Shown here one piece after another: positions 37,267-47,750 of a stretch of DNA of 64,000 nucleotides; position 1 is the stretch's first letter; each line of letters opens with the position of its first letter. The DNA is from Arthrobacter sp. ISL-30 (GTDB taxonomy: Bacteria; Actinomycetota; Actinomycetes; Actinomycetales; Micrococcaceae), in contig NZ_JAGGPK010000013.1 in the NCBI RefSeq assembly GCF_018613855.1, positions 1 to 64,000 of the forward strand. Reading direction: 5' to 3'. The position numbers and the translations under genes were made by a program. Under the pieces are notes generated by a model, which had not been told where the DNA came from, made no database searches, and worked only from the letters and a program-made list of their open reading frames with translations.

Positions 37267-38475
37267 GTGAATGAACTCCTCCCCGTGATTCTGTCCGTTC
37301 TCGCTGCCCTCGTGGTTCTTGGTGGGCTCATCCCGGTCCTGATGAAGGCCCGGAAATCGGTGTCGAAATACCCGGAGCAGCGTGATGCCAATGACCCGAC
37401 CCCAACTGCAGGCGGTACCGGGACGCTCGTGGAGGCACCTCCGGCTGAAGCCGGACAGGGAACCCGGACTGAACCTGGGCTGGCCGAGGAACCCACGGTT
37501 GAGGTTCCGGACGACGCCGCCGGCCTTGAAACCATCCCCGTCGAGACTCCGGCCCCCGTGGAAGGGCGGCTGAACCGCCTGCGAGCGAGGCTCGTGAAGT
37601 CGAACAACATCCTCGGCAAGGGCCTCCTGGCGCTCCTGTCCAGCGACAACATCGACGAAAACGTCTGGGACGAAGTTGAGGAAACACTGCTGCTGGCGGA
37701 CCTCGGCACGGAACCCACCATGCAACTGGTCGATGCCCTTCGCGAGCGGGTCAAGGTCCTCGGCACGCGATCGCCTGAGGACGTCAAGGCACTCCTGCGC
37801 GAAGAGCTCATCAAGCTTGTCGATCCCACCATGGACCGGGCCCTGAATGTCCAGCGCCCCGCCGACCGTCCTGCCGTGATGATGGTGGTGGGAGTCAACG
37901 GCGTCGGCAAGACCACTACTGTGGGCAAGCTGGCACGTGTCCTCGTAGCCGAAGACAAGGACGTCCTTCTCGGCGCGGCAGATACCTTCCGTGCCGCTGC
38001 CGCCGAACAGCTCGCCACGTGGGGGCAGCGCGTCGGCGTGCCCACAGTGAAGTCGGACATCGACGGCGCGGACCCGGCATCTGTCGCTTATGAAGCGGTG
38101 AAGGCCGGAATTGAGCAGGAAGTCGACGTCGTCATGATCGACACCGCTGGCCGCCTGCAGAACAAGGTCGGCCTCATGGACGAACTTAGCAAGGTCAAGC
38201 GGGTCATCGGAAAGCTTGCGGAAGTGGATGAAGTCCTGCTTGTCCTTGATGCCACCACAGGGCAGAACGGGCTCAACCAGGCGCGCGTGTTCTCGGAGGT
38301 CGTGAACATCACCGGCATCGTCCTGACCAAGCTCGACGGCACCGCCAAGGGCGGCATCGTCGTCGCGATCCAGAGGGCCCTCGGGGTACCAGTCAAGCTG
38401 ATAGGACTGGGGGAAGGACCTGACGACCTCGCCCCATTCGAGGCAGAGGCCTTCGTGGACGCGCTGCTGAACTAA
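37267..38475 (+). CDS. ftsY: Signal recognition particle receptor FtsY
   Basis: 402 residues from GTG 37267. An N-terminal membrane segment (LLPVILSVLAALVVLGGLIPVLM) is followed by an acidic Pro-rich linker to about residue 95, then the NG domain with GVNGVGKTTTVGKLA, DTFRAAAAEQL, IDTAGRLQNK, TKLDGTAKGG and GLGEGPDDLAPF. It docks SRP-ribosome complexes at the membrane. Its partner Ffh is encoded at 43286. Confidence 0.97.
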   Translation: MNELLPVILSVLAALVVLGGLIPVLMKARKSVSKYPEQRDANDPTPTAGGTGTLVEAPPAEAGQGTRTEPGLAEEPTVEVPDDAAGLETIPVETPAPVEGRLNRLRARLVKSNNILGKGLLALLSSDNIDENVWDEVEETLLLADLGTEPTMQLVDALRERVKVLGTRSPEDVKALLREELIKLVDPTMDRALNVQRPADRPAVMMVVGVNGVGKTTTVGKLARVLVAEDKDVLLGAADTFRAAAAEQLATWGQRVGVPTVKSDIDGADPASVAYEAVKAGIEQEVDVVMIDTAGRLQNKVGLMDELSKVKRVIGKLAEVDEVLLVLDATTGQNGLNQARVFSEVVNITGIVLTKLDGTAKGGIVVAIQRALGVPVKLIGLGEGPDDLAPFEAEAFVDALLN

Positions 38476-38529
38476 AGCCCTTCAAAAGAGGGGGACTGCT
38501 GTACGAACAGTTCTGCCTGATGATTTTCG

Positions 38530-38556
38530 ACGGCGGCCGGCTAGCCCGGCCGCCGT
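38530..38556. terminator. Bidirectional hairpin between ftsY and the MFS gene
   Basis: Perfect 11-bp stem ACGGCGGCCGG / CCGGCCGCCGT with a five-base loop, overlapping the last codons of the convergent MFS gene. No T run on either side, so it is a moderate terminator at best. Confidence 0.55.
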
Positions 38557-39767
38557 TCCAGTGTCTCCCGTGACCACAGCCAGAATGCCGCGGACAGCAG
38601 CAGGATGCCTCCGGTCACCCCAAACGCCCAGCCATAGCCGAAGCTGTCTGCGACAAGGCCCGCCAGGACGGGACCCACGATCGCACCCGTGTCGGCCGCC
38701 ATCTGGAAGACGGCCAGGACACGTCCGCCGGAGCGCCCCCTGCCGATGACGTCCGCCACCGCTGCCTGCTGGGCAGGGCCGAGAAGGCCGGAGCCAAACC
38801 CCGAGACTGCCGAGGCAAGCAGGAACGTGAGGAGGTCGCCCGTGAAGCCGATAGCTGCTGTCGACAGGCCCGTGACCACAAGCCCGGTGAGCATCATCGG
38901 CTTGCGGCCGAATCCATCGGCCAGACGACCGGAGAAAGTCAGTGCAAGGGCATTGCCGGCCGCGAACACAGCGAGGGCCCAGCCAGCCGCTTCAGGCCCC
39001 GCGCCAAGGGCAGCCACGGCGAACAGCGGGACGGTGGCCATTCGTACCCCGAAAGTCGCCCAGCCGTTGGTAAAGCTTGAGGCGAGCGAGGCACGGTAGG
39101 CGGAGTTGGCGAGGGCCTCCCGGAGTGGCATGGGCGCCATCGCTGTCCCCTGGGGGTCTGCGGTTCCGCCGACCCTGTGTAACTGCGTGGCTACTACGGC
39201 AGCGGCGACCACAAGTGCGGCGGCATAGGCAAGGAAGGGAACACGGAGCCCGTACCCGGCCAGGAAGCCGCCAACGACAGGTCCGCAGACGCTTCCCAGT
39301 AGAAACGCCGAGGCATAGGCTCCGGAGACCCTGCCACGGCTTTCCGCTGGAGCCAGCCGCACCAGCAGGGCCATCGCAGCCACTGTAAACATGACGGAGC
39401 CGGCCCCTCCCAGCCCTCGGAAGACGAGGAGTTGCCAGTAATTCTGGGCGAAGGCGCAGGCCGCCGTAGAGGCCGCGACGATGAGCAGTCCTGTGACATA
39501 GACACTGCGCTCGCCCAGCCGGCCGATCAGGGCTCCACCTGCCGGCGCGAAGAGAAGCCGCATGAACGCGAAAATGCTCACGATCACTGCGGCGGCGGTT
39601 GCTCCGACGTCGAAGGTGGTTGCGAATTGTGGCAACACGGGGGCAACGAGCCCGAAGCCAAGGGCAATAAGGAAGGCTGCGACCAACATCACCTTGATGT
39701 CTCGGGGCAACGCCGTCTTTTGGGGCCGTAGCCCCCGTGTTCTAGCGGCTGTGGAACCTTCGGTCAT
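38541..39767 (-). CDS. MFS transporter (drug/sugar exporter-like)
   Basis: 408 residues with about 12 hydrophobic segments. The MFS motif between TM2 and TM3 is seen as GALIGRLGERSVYV and its pseudo-repeat as GRLADGFGRKPMML; motif C-like VCGPVVGGFLAG is in TM5, typical of proton-driven exporters. Substrate unknown. Lies on the minus strand between ftsY and amtB, where this gene is not part of the core order known from mycobacteria, so it is probably a lineage-specific insertion. Confidence 0.88.
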   Translation of the reverse strand: MTEGSTAARTRGLRPQKTALPRDIKVMLVAAFLIALGFGLVAPVLPQFATTFDVGATAAAVIVSIFAFMRLLFAPAGGALIGRLGERSVYVTGLLIVAASTAACAFAQNYWQLLVFRGLGGAGSVMFTVAAMALLVRLAPAESRGRVSGAYASAFLLGSVCGPVVGGFLAGYGLRVPFLAYAAALVVAAAVVATQLHRVGGTADPQGTAMAPMPLREALANSAYRASLASSFTNGWATFGVRMATVPLFAVAALGAGPEAAGWALAVFAAGNALALTFSGRLADGFGRKPMMLTGLVVTGLSTAAIGFTGDLLTFLLASAVSGFGSGLLGPAQQAAVADVIGRGRSGGRVLAVFQMAADTGAIVGPVLAGLVADSFGYGWAFGVTGGILLLSAAFWLWSRETLERRPG

Positions 39768-39819
39768 TCCTGGTGGTCCTTTGGCATGAGCGGCTCAGGG
39801 AGAGCTCGGTGGATCGGGT

Positions 39820-39888
39820 GAAACATGTCTGTAACAAGAAGGATATGCACCATTTACTTCGGCGAGGTTCTTGTAACAATCCAGCAAT
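39820..39888 (+). promoter_or_regulatory. GlnR-type nitrogen-control sites upstream of amtB
   Basis: GAAAC-n6-GTAAC-n6-GATAT runs from 39820 to 39846 with exact six-base spacings, and GTAAC-n6-GCAAT follows at 39873-39888. The two GTAAC boxes are 42 bases apart (four helical turns). This matches the alternating GTnAC/GaAAC layout of actinobacterial GlnR sites, which switch on amtB under nitrogen limitation. The glnR gene is not in the window. Confidence 0.7.
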
Positions 39889-39998
39889 CTAAATCCTTCG
39901 CGGGCGAAACACTACGCCGCAAAAATCTTGTGTAGAACGCAAAACGGCGTTGGGACAGGCGGAGAACTCCGCAGGATTAGCAAGAGAGGACGTGCACC

Positions 39999-41330
39999 AT
40001 GGAACTTACCGCAGGTCACGTATGGGTCATGGTGGCGGCAGCGCTTGTGCTGTTCATGACACCTGGTCTGGCATTTTTCTACGGCGGCATGACGCGCGCC
40101 AAGGCAGCACTGAACATGATGATGATGAGCTTCATCTCGATTGGCATCGTGGGTGTTGTCTGGGTTCTCTGGGGCGCTTCCATGAGCTCCGGCGAAGGCT
40201 TCATGCAAATGGTCGGCAACCCCTTTGCAACGTTTGGGCTGGAGGGTATCACCGACCCTGACGGGCTGATCATGGTCGGCTATGGAGCAACCTTCGCTAT
40301 CATCACGGTTGCCCTCATTAGCGGTGCTATCGCGGACCGCGCCAAGTTTGGAGCCTGGAGCCTGTTTGTTCCGGTCTGGGTCACCCTCGTCTATGCACCT
40401 CTTGCCTACATGGTCTGGGGCGGCGGACTCTTCAGCGCCGAGGGTGCAATCGGACAGGCCCTCGGCCCGGCCATCGACTTCGCAGGCGGCACCGTTGTCC
40501 ATATCAATGCTGGTGTGGCGGCCCTGGTACTCGTCTTCATCATTGGTAACCGCCGCGGCTTCGGCAAGGACCCCAACCACCGCCCGCACAACGTCCCCTT
40601 CGTCATGCTCGGCGCAGCTATCCTCTGGTTCGGCTGGTTCGGCTTCAACGGCGGCCTCGCAGCAACCGCCGAGCAGGGCGGCCTGATCTGGGTCAACACC
40701 CTGGCAGCCCCGGCAGCGGCCATGCTCGGCTGGCTCATCACCGAACGCATCCGCGATGGACACCCGACTTCCCTCGGTGCCGCTTCCGGTGTGGTTGCCG
40801 GCCTGGTTGCAATCACCCCCGCCTGCGCCAACGTCAGCCCCGTCGGTGCCCTCGGACTCGGCCTCGTGGCCGGCGTTGCCTCAGCCCTGGCGGTAGGGCT
40901 CAAGTTCCGGTTCGGCTTCGATGACTCCCTGGATGTTGTTGGCGTCCACTTGGTCTCCGGCATCATCGGCACCGTTGCCCTGGGCTTCATTGCCCTCCCG
41001 ACGGACGGTGTGGGCGGCGGCCTCTTCTACGGCGGCGGCCCGGCCCAGCTCTGGGCACAGCTCGCAGCCGCTGGTATCGCCATCGCTTACTCGGCTGTGC
41101 TGACCGCCATCATCGGTCTCGCCATTCACAAGACCATGGGCTTCCGGGTCTCCCAGGAGCAGGAAGCCGTGGGTGTGGACCTCAGCCTGCACGCTGAGAC
41201 TGCCTATGAATTCGGCGTCGGCGGACACGGCGGCAGCTTCCAGCCGCTGCATGAGATCGTCACCGGCAAGTCCAGCGAAGAGGCCAAGGAATCTGCTACA
41301 GCATCGGGTAAGGAGAGCGTTCAGGCATGA
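39999..41330 (+). CDS. amtB: Ammonium transporter
   Basis: 443 residues, about 11 membrane segments. The pore twin histidines are in DFAGGTVVHINAG and DVVGVHLVSGIIG. MTPGLAFFYGGMTRAKAALNMMM and the C-terminal GVDLSLHAETAYEF are family signatures. The cytoplasmic C-terminal tail is long and Ser/Glu-rich. Overlaps glnB by four bases (ATGA), so channel and its PII regulator are made together. GlnR-type boxes lie 110-180 bases upstream. Confidence 0.97.
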   Translation: MELTAGHVWVMVAAALVLFMTPGLAFFYGGMTRAKAALNMMMMSFISIGIVGVVWVLWGASMSSGEGFMQMVGNPFATFGLEGITDPDGLIMVGYGATFAIITVALISGAIADRAKFGAWSLFVPVWVTLVYAPLAYMVWGGGLFSAEGAIGQALGPAIDFAGGTVVHINAGVAALVLVFIIGNRRGFGKDPNHRPHNVPFVMLGAAILWFGWFGFNGGLAATAEQGGLIWVNTLAAPAAAMLGWLITERIRDGHPTSLGAASGVVAGLVAITPACANVSPVGALGLGLVAGVASALAVGLKFRFGFDDSLDVVGVHLVSGIIGTVALGFIALPTDGVGGGLFYGGGPAQLWAQLAAAGIAIAYSAVLTAIIGLAIHKTMGFRVSQEQEAVGVDLSLHAETAYEFGVGGHGGSFQPLHEIVTGKSSEEAKESATASGKESVQA

Positions 41331-41665
41331 AACTCATCACAGCCATAGTCCGTCCGGAGAAGCTCGATTCGATCAGGGAAGGCCTCGAAGCATACGGAGT
41401 GCAGGGCCTGACGGTCAGCGCGGCCAGCGGTTATGGCCGGCAGCGCGGCTACACCGAGGTGTACCGCGGCGCCGAATACAACGTGGATCTCCTTCCCAAG
41501 ATTCGCATCGAAGTTCTGGCCACTGATGAGCAGGCAGATGACATCCTGGACGTCATCATCGCCAGCTCCAATACGGGCCGCGCCGGAGACGGCAAGGTCT
41601 GGACTGTGGAAGTGTACGAGGCCGTTCGGGTTCGCACAGGCGAACGCGGAGCCGCAGCCATCTGA
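41327..41665 (+). CDS. glnB: Nitrogen regulatory protein P-II
   Basis: 112 residues. The T-loop stretch GYTEVYRGAEYNVD has the conserved Tyr that is adenylylated or uridylylated in PII proteins, and the C-terminal signature TGRAGDGKVWTVEVYEAVRVRTGE is intact. Senses 2-oxoglutarate/ATP/ADP and gates AmtB. In mycobacteria glnD, the modifying enzyme, comes next; here a terminator and a minus-strand gene follow instead. Confidence 0.97.
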   Translation: MKLITAIVRPEKLDSIREGLEAYGVQGLTVSAASGYGRQRGYTEVYRGAEYNVDLLPKIRIEVLATDEQADDILDVIIASSNTGRAGDGKVWTVEVYEAVRVRTGERGAAAI

Positions 41666-41685
41666 TCCGAAGCCAGGCAAAGCAG

Positions 41686-41725
41686 GGCGGGCCGGGTACC
41701 TGACAAGGTACCCGGCCCGCCTTTT
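41686..41725 (+). terminator. Rho-independent terminator after glnB
   Basis: Perfect 15-bp stem GGCGGGCCGGGTACC / GGTACCCGGCCCGCC with a six-base loop and TTTT tail. It also lies just beyond the end of the convergent G6PDH-family gene and may serve both. Confidence 0.92.
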
Positions 41726-41728
41726 CTG

Positions 41729-43117
41729 TCAGTTCTGCCAGCCCTCTGGGCCGGAACTGCCGGCGTCGTACTCCTCCAGGGGAACATCTCCGCGGCCCCA
41801 GGCCTCAAGGACGGGCTCAACGATGCGCCAGCAGTCCTCGGCGGTGTCTCCACGGACTGACAGGAGCGGATCGTCCGTGATGACGCCTTCGAGTACTTCC
41901 CCGTAGGGAAGCAGTTCGGAGGCGCTGAGCTCGGCATTGAGGGTCACGCGATCCAGGGTGAAGATATCTCCGGGTCCATTGACGTCGACGTCGAACTGGA
42001 GGGTGTCCGGGCCGAAGCCGATGCGGAGCTGGTTCGGAGCATCCTGGCCCAAGAACCCGGTCGGGAGGTGCGGCACAGGCCGGAACGTCACCACGGCTTC
42101 CTTCCGCTTGCGTCCGAGGGCCTTGCCGGATCGCAGAATGAACGGCACGCCCTTCCACCGCCAGTTATCGATGGCAACCCGCACCTCCGTGAGCGTTTCC
42201 GTATTCCGCAGGGGATCCACGCCTTGTTCCTTGACATAGTCGGGTACCTCGCGTTCACCGAGGCGCCCGGCTGTGTATCTCGCCCTTCGGGCGGTTTCAG
42301 GATAGGGGCCCGGGATGCTGCTGGCCCGCAGGAGTGTTGCGACGGCGTCGCGCAGGTCGCGTTCGCCGATGCTCGCCGGCGGTTCCAATGCGATGAACGC
42401 CATCACCTGCAGCAAGTGGCTTTGAACCATGTCCCGGAGCGCTCCGGCGCCGTCGTAGTACCTCGCGCGGCCCTCAAGCGCCAGGTCCTCATCGAAGATG
42501 ATCTCCACCTTCTCGATGTGGTCGCGATTCCAGACGGGCTCCAGGAAATTGTTGGCGAAGCGCAGCCCGAGGATGTTCAGGACCGTGGCCTTGCCCAGGA
42601 AGTGGTCCACGCGGTGGATCCGCTCCTCAGGAACGAGGGAAGAGAGCGTCTCATTGAGTTCCCGGGCCGACGCCGCGCTGGAACCGAAAGGCTTTTCCAT
42701 TACCAAACGTGTGCCTGCAGGCAGGTCCTGCGGCGTGAGTACTTCACAGGCCTTCTGGCTGACTTGCGGCGGCAGGGCAAAGTAAACGGCAATGGGTTCA
42801 TCGAGTTGTGCCAGGAGCGCTGCCAGCTGACCGGGGGAGGTGACGTCCAGCTGGTGGTAGGCGGACCCGTCCGCCAGCTCCTTCAGGGCAGTACGGCCCG
42901 CCGAATCGGCGGTCTCCGCCGCCGTTGAGAAGGATGATGAGACCCGCTCTGTCCACTGCGCAGGCGTCCAGGGGTCAGAGCCGGCCCCCAGGAGGCGCAG
43001 CCCCTCGGCGCGGCCGGTGGCCACGAGCCTTGCCAGCCCGGGAAGGAGCAGGCGGCCCGTGAGGTCTCCGGAAGCACCAAGGATTAGCAACGTTTTTACA
43101 GTTGTTTTGCTGGTCAC
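41729..43117 (-). CDS. zwf: Glucose-6-phosphate dehydrogenase family protein
   Basis: 462 residues from GTG 43117 (M-TSKTTVKTLLILGASGDLTGRLLLPG); a longer in-frame TTG at 43216 would extend into the ffh promoter region. The NADP-binding motif is LGASGDLTGR, and the active-site segment is RVDHFLGKATVLNILGLRFANNFLEPVWN, close to the canonical DHYLGKE but with Phe and Ala replacements. EKPFG is also present. It should oxidise glucose-6-phosphate or a related sugar phosphate. The main zwf with opcA is not here, so this may be a second, specialised copy. It occupies the place of glnD between glnB and ffh. Confidence 0.85.
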   Translation of the reverse strand: MTSKTTVKTLLILGASGDLTGRLLLPGLARLVATGRAEGLRLLGAGSDPWTPAQWTERVSSSFSTAAETADSAGRTALKELADGSAYHQLDVTSPGQLAALLAQLDEPIAVYFALPPQVSQKACEVLTPQDLPAGTRLVMEKPFGSSAASARELNETLSSLVPEERIHRVDHFLGKATVLNILGLRFANNFLEPVWNRDHIEKVEIIFDEDLALEGRARYYDGAGALRDMVQSHLLQVMAFIALEPPASIGERDLRDAVATLLRASSIPGPYPETARRARYTAGRLGEREVPDYVKEQGVDPLRNTETLTEVRVAIDNWRWKGVPFILRSGKALGRKRKEAVVTFRPVPHLPTGFLGQDAPNQLRIGFGPDTLQFDVDVNGPGDIFTLDRVTLNAELSASELLPYGEVLEGVITDDPLLSVRGDTAEDCWRIVEPVLEAWGRGDVPLEEYDAGSSGPEGWQN

Positions 43118-43150
43118 TGTGCCAGCATGCCATCTTGCCGGCCTGTCTTG

Positions 43151-43201
43151 GTACCCTAGATAGTCGAGTCCCGTTGTTGAGACACACCCGTAGTTGAGAC
43201 A
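43151..43201 (+). promoter_or_regulatory. ffh upstream region with paired TTGAGACA elements
   Basis: A -10-like stretch around TAGATAG (43157-43163) is followed by two copies of GTTGAGACA (43176-43184 and 43193-43201), 17 bases apart. The same TTGAGACA word is duplicated with 16-base spacing ahead of ilvE. Function unknown. Confidence 0.35.
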
Positions 43202-43285
43202 AAACAGTCCGGGCAAGATCCGTCAAAGTGATGGAGGGCCGGACCGGCCACCATCCGCAGACCCACCGAAAGAAGTGCACGGCGC

Positions 43286-44866
43286 GTGTTCAATTCACTC
43301 TCTGACCGGTTGACAGCAACCTTCAAGAATCTCCGTGGCAAAGGCCGCCTCCCCGAGGCCGATGTCGATGCCACAGTTCGCGAGATTCGTCGTGCCCTTC
43401 TGGACGCGGACGTTGCCGTGCCCGTGGTCCGTGAATTTACCGGCCGGATCCGGGAGCGTGCGCTGGGGGCCGAGGTCTCCGGAGCGTTGAACCCAAGCCA
43501 GCAGATCGTGAAGATCGTCAATGAGGAACTCGTTGAGATCCTCGGTGGCGAAACACGTCGTATCCGGCTTGCCAAGCAGGGTCCAACGGTGATCATGCTC
43601 GCCGGCCTCCAGGGTGCCGGAAAGACCACCCTCGCCGGAAAGCTGTCCAAGTGGCTGAAGGCCCAGGGACACAGCCCCATGCTTGTTGCCTGCGACCTGC
43701 AGCGGCCCAACGCAGTCACGCAGCTTCAGGTTGTCGGCCAGCGTGCCGGCGCGCCGGTTTTCGCACCGCATCCGGGCACGACGTCCGAAGTTGACGTCCC
43801 CACCGGCGACCCCGTCGCAGTGGCCCGGGCCGGCGTCGACGAGGCGCGGCAGAAACTGCACGACGTCGTCATTGTGGACACCGCCGGACGTCTCGGCGTC
43901 GACGCCGAAATGATGGACCAGGCCCGCCGCATCCGGCAGGCCATCATCCCCAATGAAGTCCTGTTCGTCATCGACTCCATGATTGGCCAGGATGCCGTCA
44001 ACACGGCCATGGCCTTCGATGAGGGCGTCAACTTCACGGGCATCGTGCTGTCCAAGCTCGACGGCGATGCCCGCGGCGGTGCCGCTCTTTCGGTGGCGTC
44101 GGTCACCGGCAAGCCGGTCATGTTCGCGTCCACAGGCGAAGGCCTGGACGACTTCGAGCTGTTCCACCCCGACCGCATGGCCTCGCGCATCCTGGACATG
44201 GGCGACGTCCTGACCTTGATCGAACAGGCAGAGAAGGCCTGGGACAAGGATGAAGCAGCCAGGATGGCGAAGAAGTTCGCCGACCAGGAAGACTTCACCC
44301 TGGATGACTTCCTCGCCCAGATGCAGCAGATCCGCAACATGGGCTCCATGAAGAAGATGCTCATGATGATGCCCGGTGCCCAGAACATCAGGCAGCAGCT
44401 GGAGCAGTTCGACGAGCGGGAAATCGATCGCGTCGAGGCCATCGTCCGCTCCATGACCCCGCACGAGCGCGTCGCGCCGAAGATCATCAACGGATCCCGC
44501 CGCGCACGTATTGCCCGGGGTTCCGGTGTTCACGTGTCGGAAGTCAACGGCCTCCTTGAGCGCTTTGCCCAGGCCCAGAAGATGATGAAGAAAATGGCCC
44601 AAGGCGGCGGAATTCCTGGCATGCCGGGCATGCCTGGCCAGGGCGGTTTCTCCGGCGGTGGCAAGAAGGGCGCCAAAAACACCCCAAAGAAGAAGGCCCG
44701 TTCCGGCAACCCGGCAAAGGCCGCACAGCAGCTGCGCGAAGCCGAGCAGAAGCGGGCCAGCTCCGTTCCCACCGGTTCGTCGTTCGGGGCCCAGCCCGGC
44801 GGTGACTTCGATCCCTCCCAGCTGAACCTGCCCAAGGGCTTCGACAAGTTCCTTGGCGGCAAGTAA
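43286..44866 (+). CDS. ffh: Signal recognition particle protein Ffh
   Basis: 526 residues from GTG 43286. The NG GTPase domain shows AGLQGAGKTTLAGKL, CDLQRPNAVTQL, VDTAGRLGVD and SKLDGDARGG; the Met-rich M domain (about 320-440) binds 4.5S RNA and signal peptides (GSMKKMLMMMPGAQ, GSRRARIARGSG). A Gly/Met/Lys-rich tail with GMPGMPG repeats extends the protein beyond the usual 450 residues. The receptor gene ftsY is about 5 kb upstream. Confidence 0.97.
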   Translation: MFNSLSDRLTATFKNLRGKGRLPEADVDATVREIRRALLDADVAVPVVREFTGRIRERALGAEVSGALNPSQQIVKIVNEELVEILGGETRRIRLAKQGPTVIMLAGLQGAGKTTLAGKLSKWLKAQGHSPMLVACDLQRPNAVTQLQVVGQRAGAPVFAPHPGTTSEVDVPTGDPVAVARAGVDEARQKLHDVVIVDTAGRLGVDAEMMDQARRIRQAIIPNEVLFVIDSMIGQDAVNTAMAFDEGVNFTGIVLSKLDGDARGGAALSVASVTGKPVMFASTGEGLDDFELFHPDRMASRILDMGDVLTLIEQAEKAWDKDEAARMAKKFADQEDFTLDDFLAQMQQIRNMGSMKKMLMMMPGAQNIRQQLEQFDEREIDRVEAIVRSMTPHERVAPKIINGSRRARIARGSGVHVSEVNGLLERFAQAQKMMKKMAQGGGIPGMPGMPGQGGFSGGGKKGAKNTPKKKARSGNPAKAAQQLREAEQKRASSVPTGSSFGAQPGGDFDPSQLNLPKGFDKFLGGK

Positions 44867-44971
44867 CCTCCGCCCACCCAACTAGTCCGCACTTAACGTC
44901 GTTTTGAGCCTTCATAACGACCATTACTGCCAGCCAGTTAGGATGTCAGGGCCGTGGAATAGGGTGGATGC

Positions 44972-45688
44972 ATGCACAAGCAGCGCGTAGTCTTCGTCCA
45001 CGGGGCGGGCGCCTACGGGGCTGCTGCCTGGCCAAAGCAGCACGGCATGGCACTGGACTATGACGCGCTGTTCCTGCGCCGTCACGGTTATGATCCGGTG
45101 GCCGAACCACTGGCCTCGGATTTCGACGCCGACGTCGGGATCGTCCTGACGTCGCTCGGTGCCGGCGGCCACGTCGTGGCCCATGCCCAAGGGGCCGTGT
45201 CAGCCACGATGGCCGCCGTCGAGCAGCCTGACCTTGTGCATTCCCTAACCCTGGTCGAGCCCGCCTGCCTGTCCCTGACTGCGGAACTCCCGGCCACCGC
45301 GGCACACAAGGCCCTCATGCAGCCGCTTTTCGACGTTCGGGACCGGCTCAGCGATGAGGATTATGAGCGTGAATTCGTGCGCCGGGCATTCTCGAGCGGC
45401 TCACCCGCGCCCGACTCACCAGAGGCACTGCGGACTGCGCGTCGCCTGCGGCTTCAGGCTCCGGCCTGGGAAGCGCCACTGCATATCGTCCCGGGTGTTC
45501 CTACCCTGGTGCTCACGGGCGGCTGGGAACCGCTCTATGAAGAAATCGCCGGCTACCTGAGGGAAACCGGCGCCCTCCACCGCCATGCGGCAGGAGGGCA
45601 CCGGCCCCAGGACTCAGTCGAAGGAGACAGGATCATCCGCTCCTTCATCGCCGGCGTCACGCGCAGCGAGTCAGCCCGGGCTTCCTAA
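44972..45688 (+). CDS. Alpha/beta-hydrolase-fold protein with replaced nucleophile
   Basis: 238 residues. The opening VVFVHGAGAYGAAAW is the oxyanion-hole HGxG, the elbow is GHVVAHAQGAVSA, and a C-terminal His lies in AAGGHRPQDS. At the nucleophile elbow, where GxSxG is expected (AHSxG), Ala72 replaces Ser, so classic esterase catalysis is not possible. It may be a non-enzymatic binder or use another mechanism. Single gene between ffh and thiC. Confidence 0.78.
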   Translation: MHKQRVVFVHGAGAYGAAAWPKQHGMALDYDALFLRRHGYDPVAEPLASDFDADVGIVLTSLGAGGHVVAHAQGAVSATMAAVEQPDLVHSLTLVEPACLSLTAELPATAAHKALMQPLFDVRDRLSDEDYEREFVRRAFSSGSPAPDSPEALRTARRLRLQAPAWEAPLHIVPGVPTLVLTGGWEPLYEEIAGYLRETGALHRHAAGGHRPQDSVEGDRIIRSFIAGVTRSESARAS

Positions 45689-45715
45689 GGCCTGCTTCAG
45701 GAAGCCAAGCTATCG

Positions 45716-47640
<1,925 letters not shown>

Positions 47641-47750
47641 TAGACGAAGCTATCACAAGGGTTCCGTGCCCCCGGTAATAACCCGCTCGGTCGCCCCGTT
47701 GTTACTTGCTCCGTTGCTGACCGCACGGTGCCCCGGACTACGCTGTGGAC

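Noticed and set aside
39912-40763. Minus-strand open frame opposite amtB
   Set aside because: Antisense of a strongly conserved ammonium transporter; the His/Cys/Glu-rich product has no motif or start signal.
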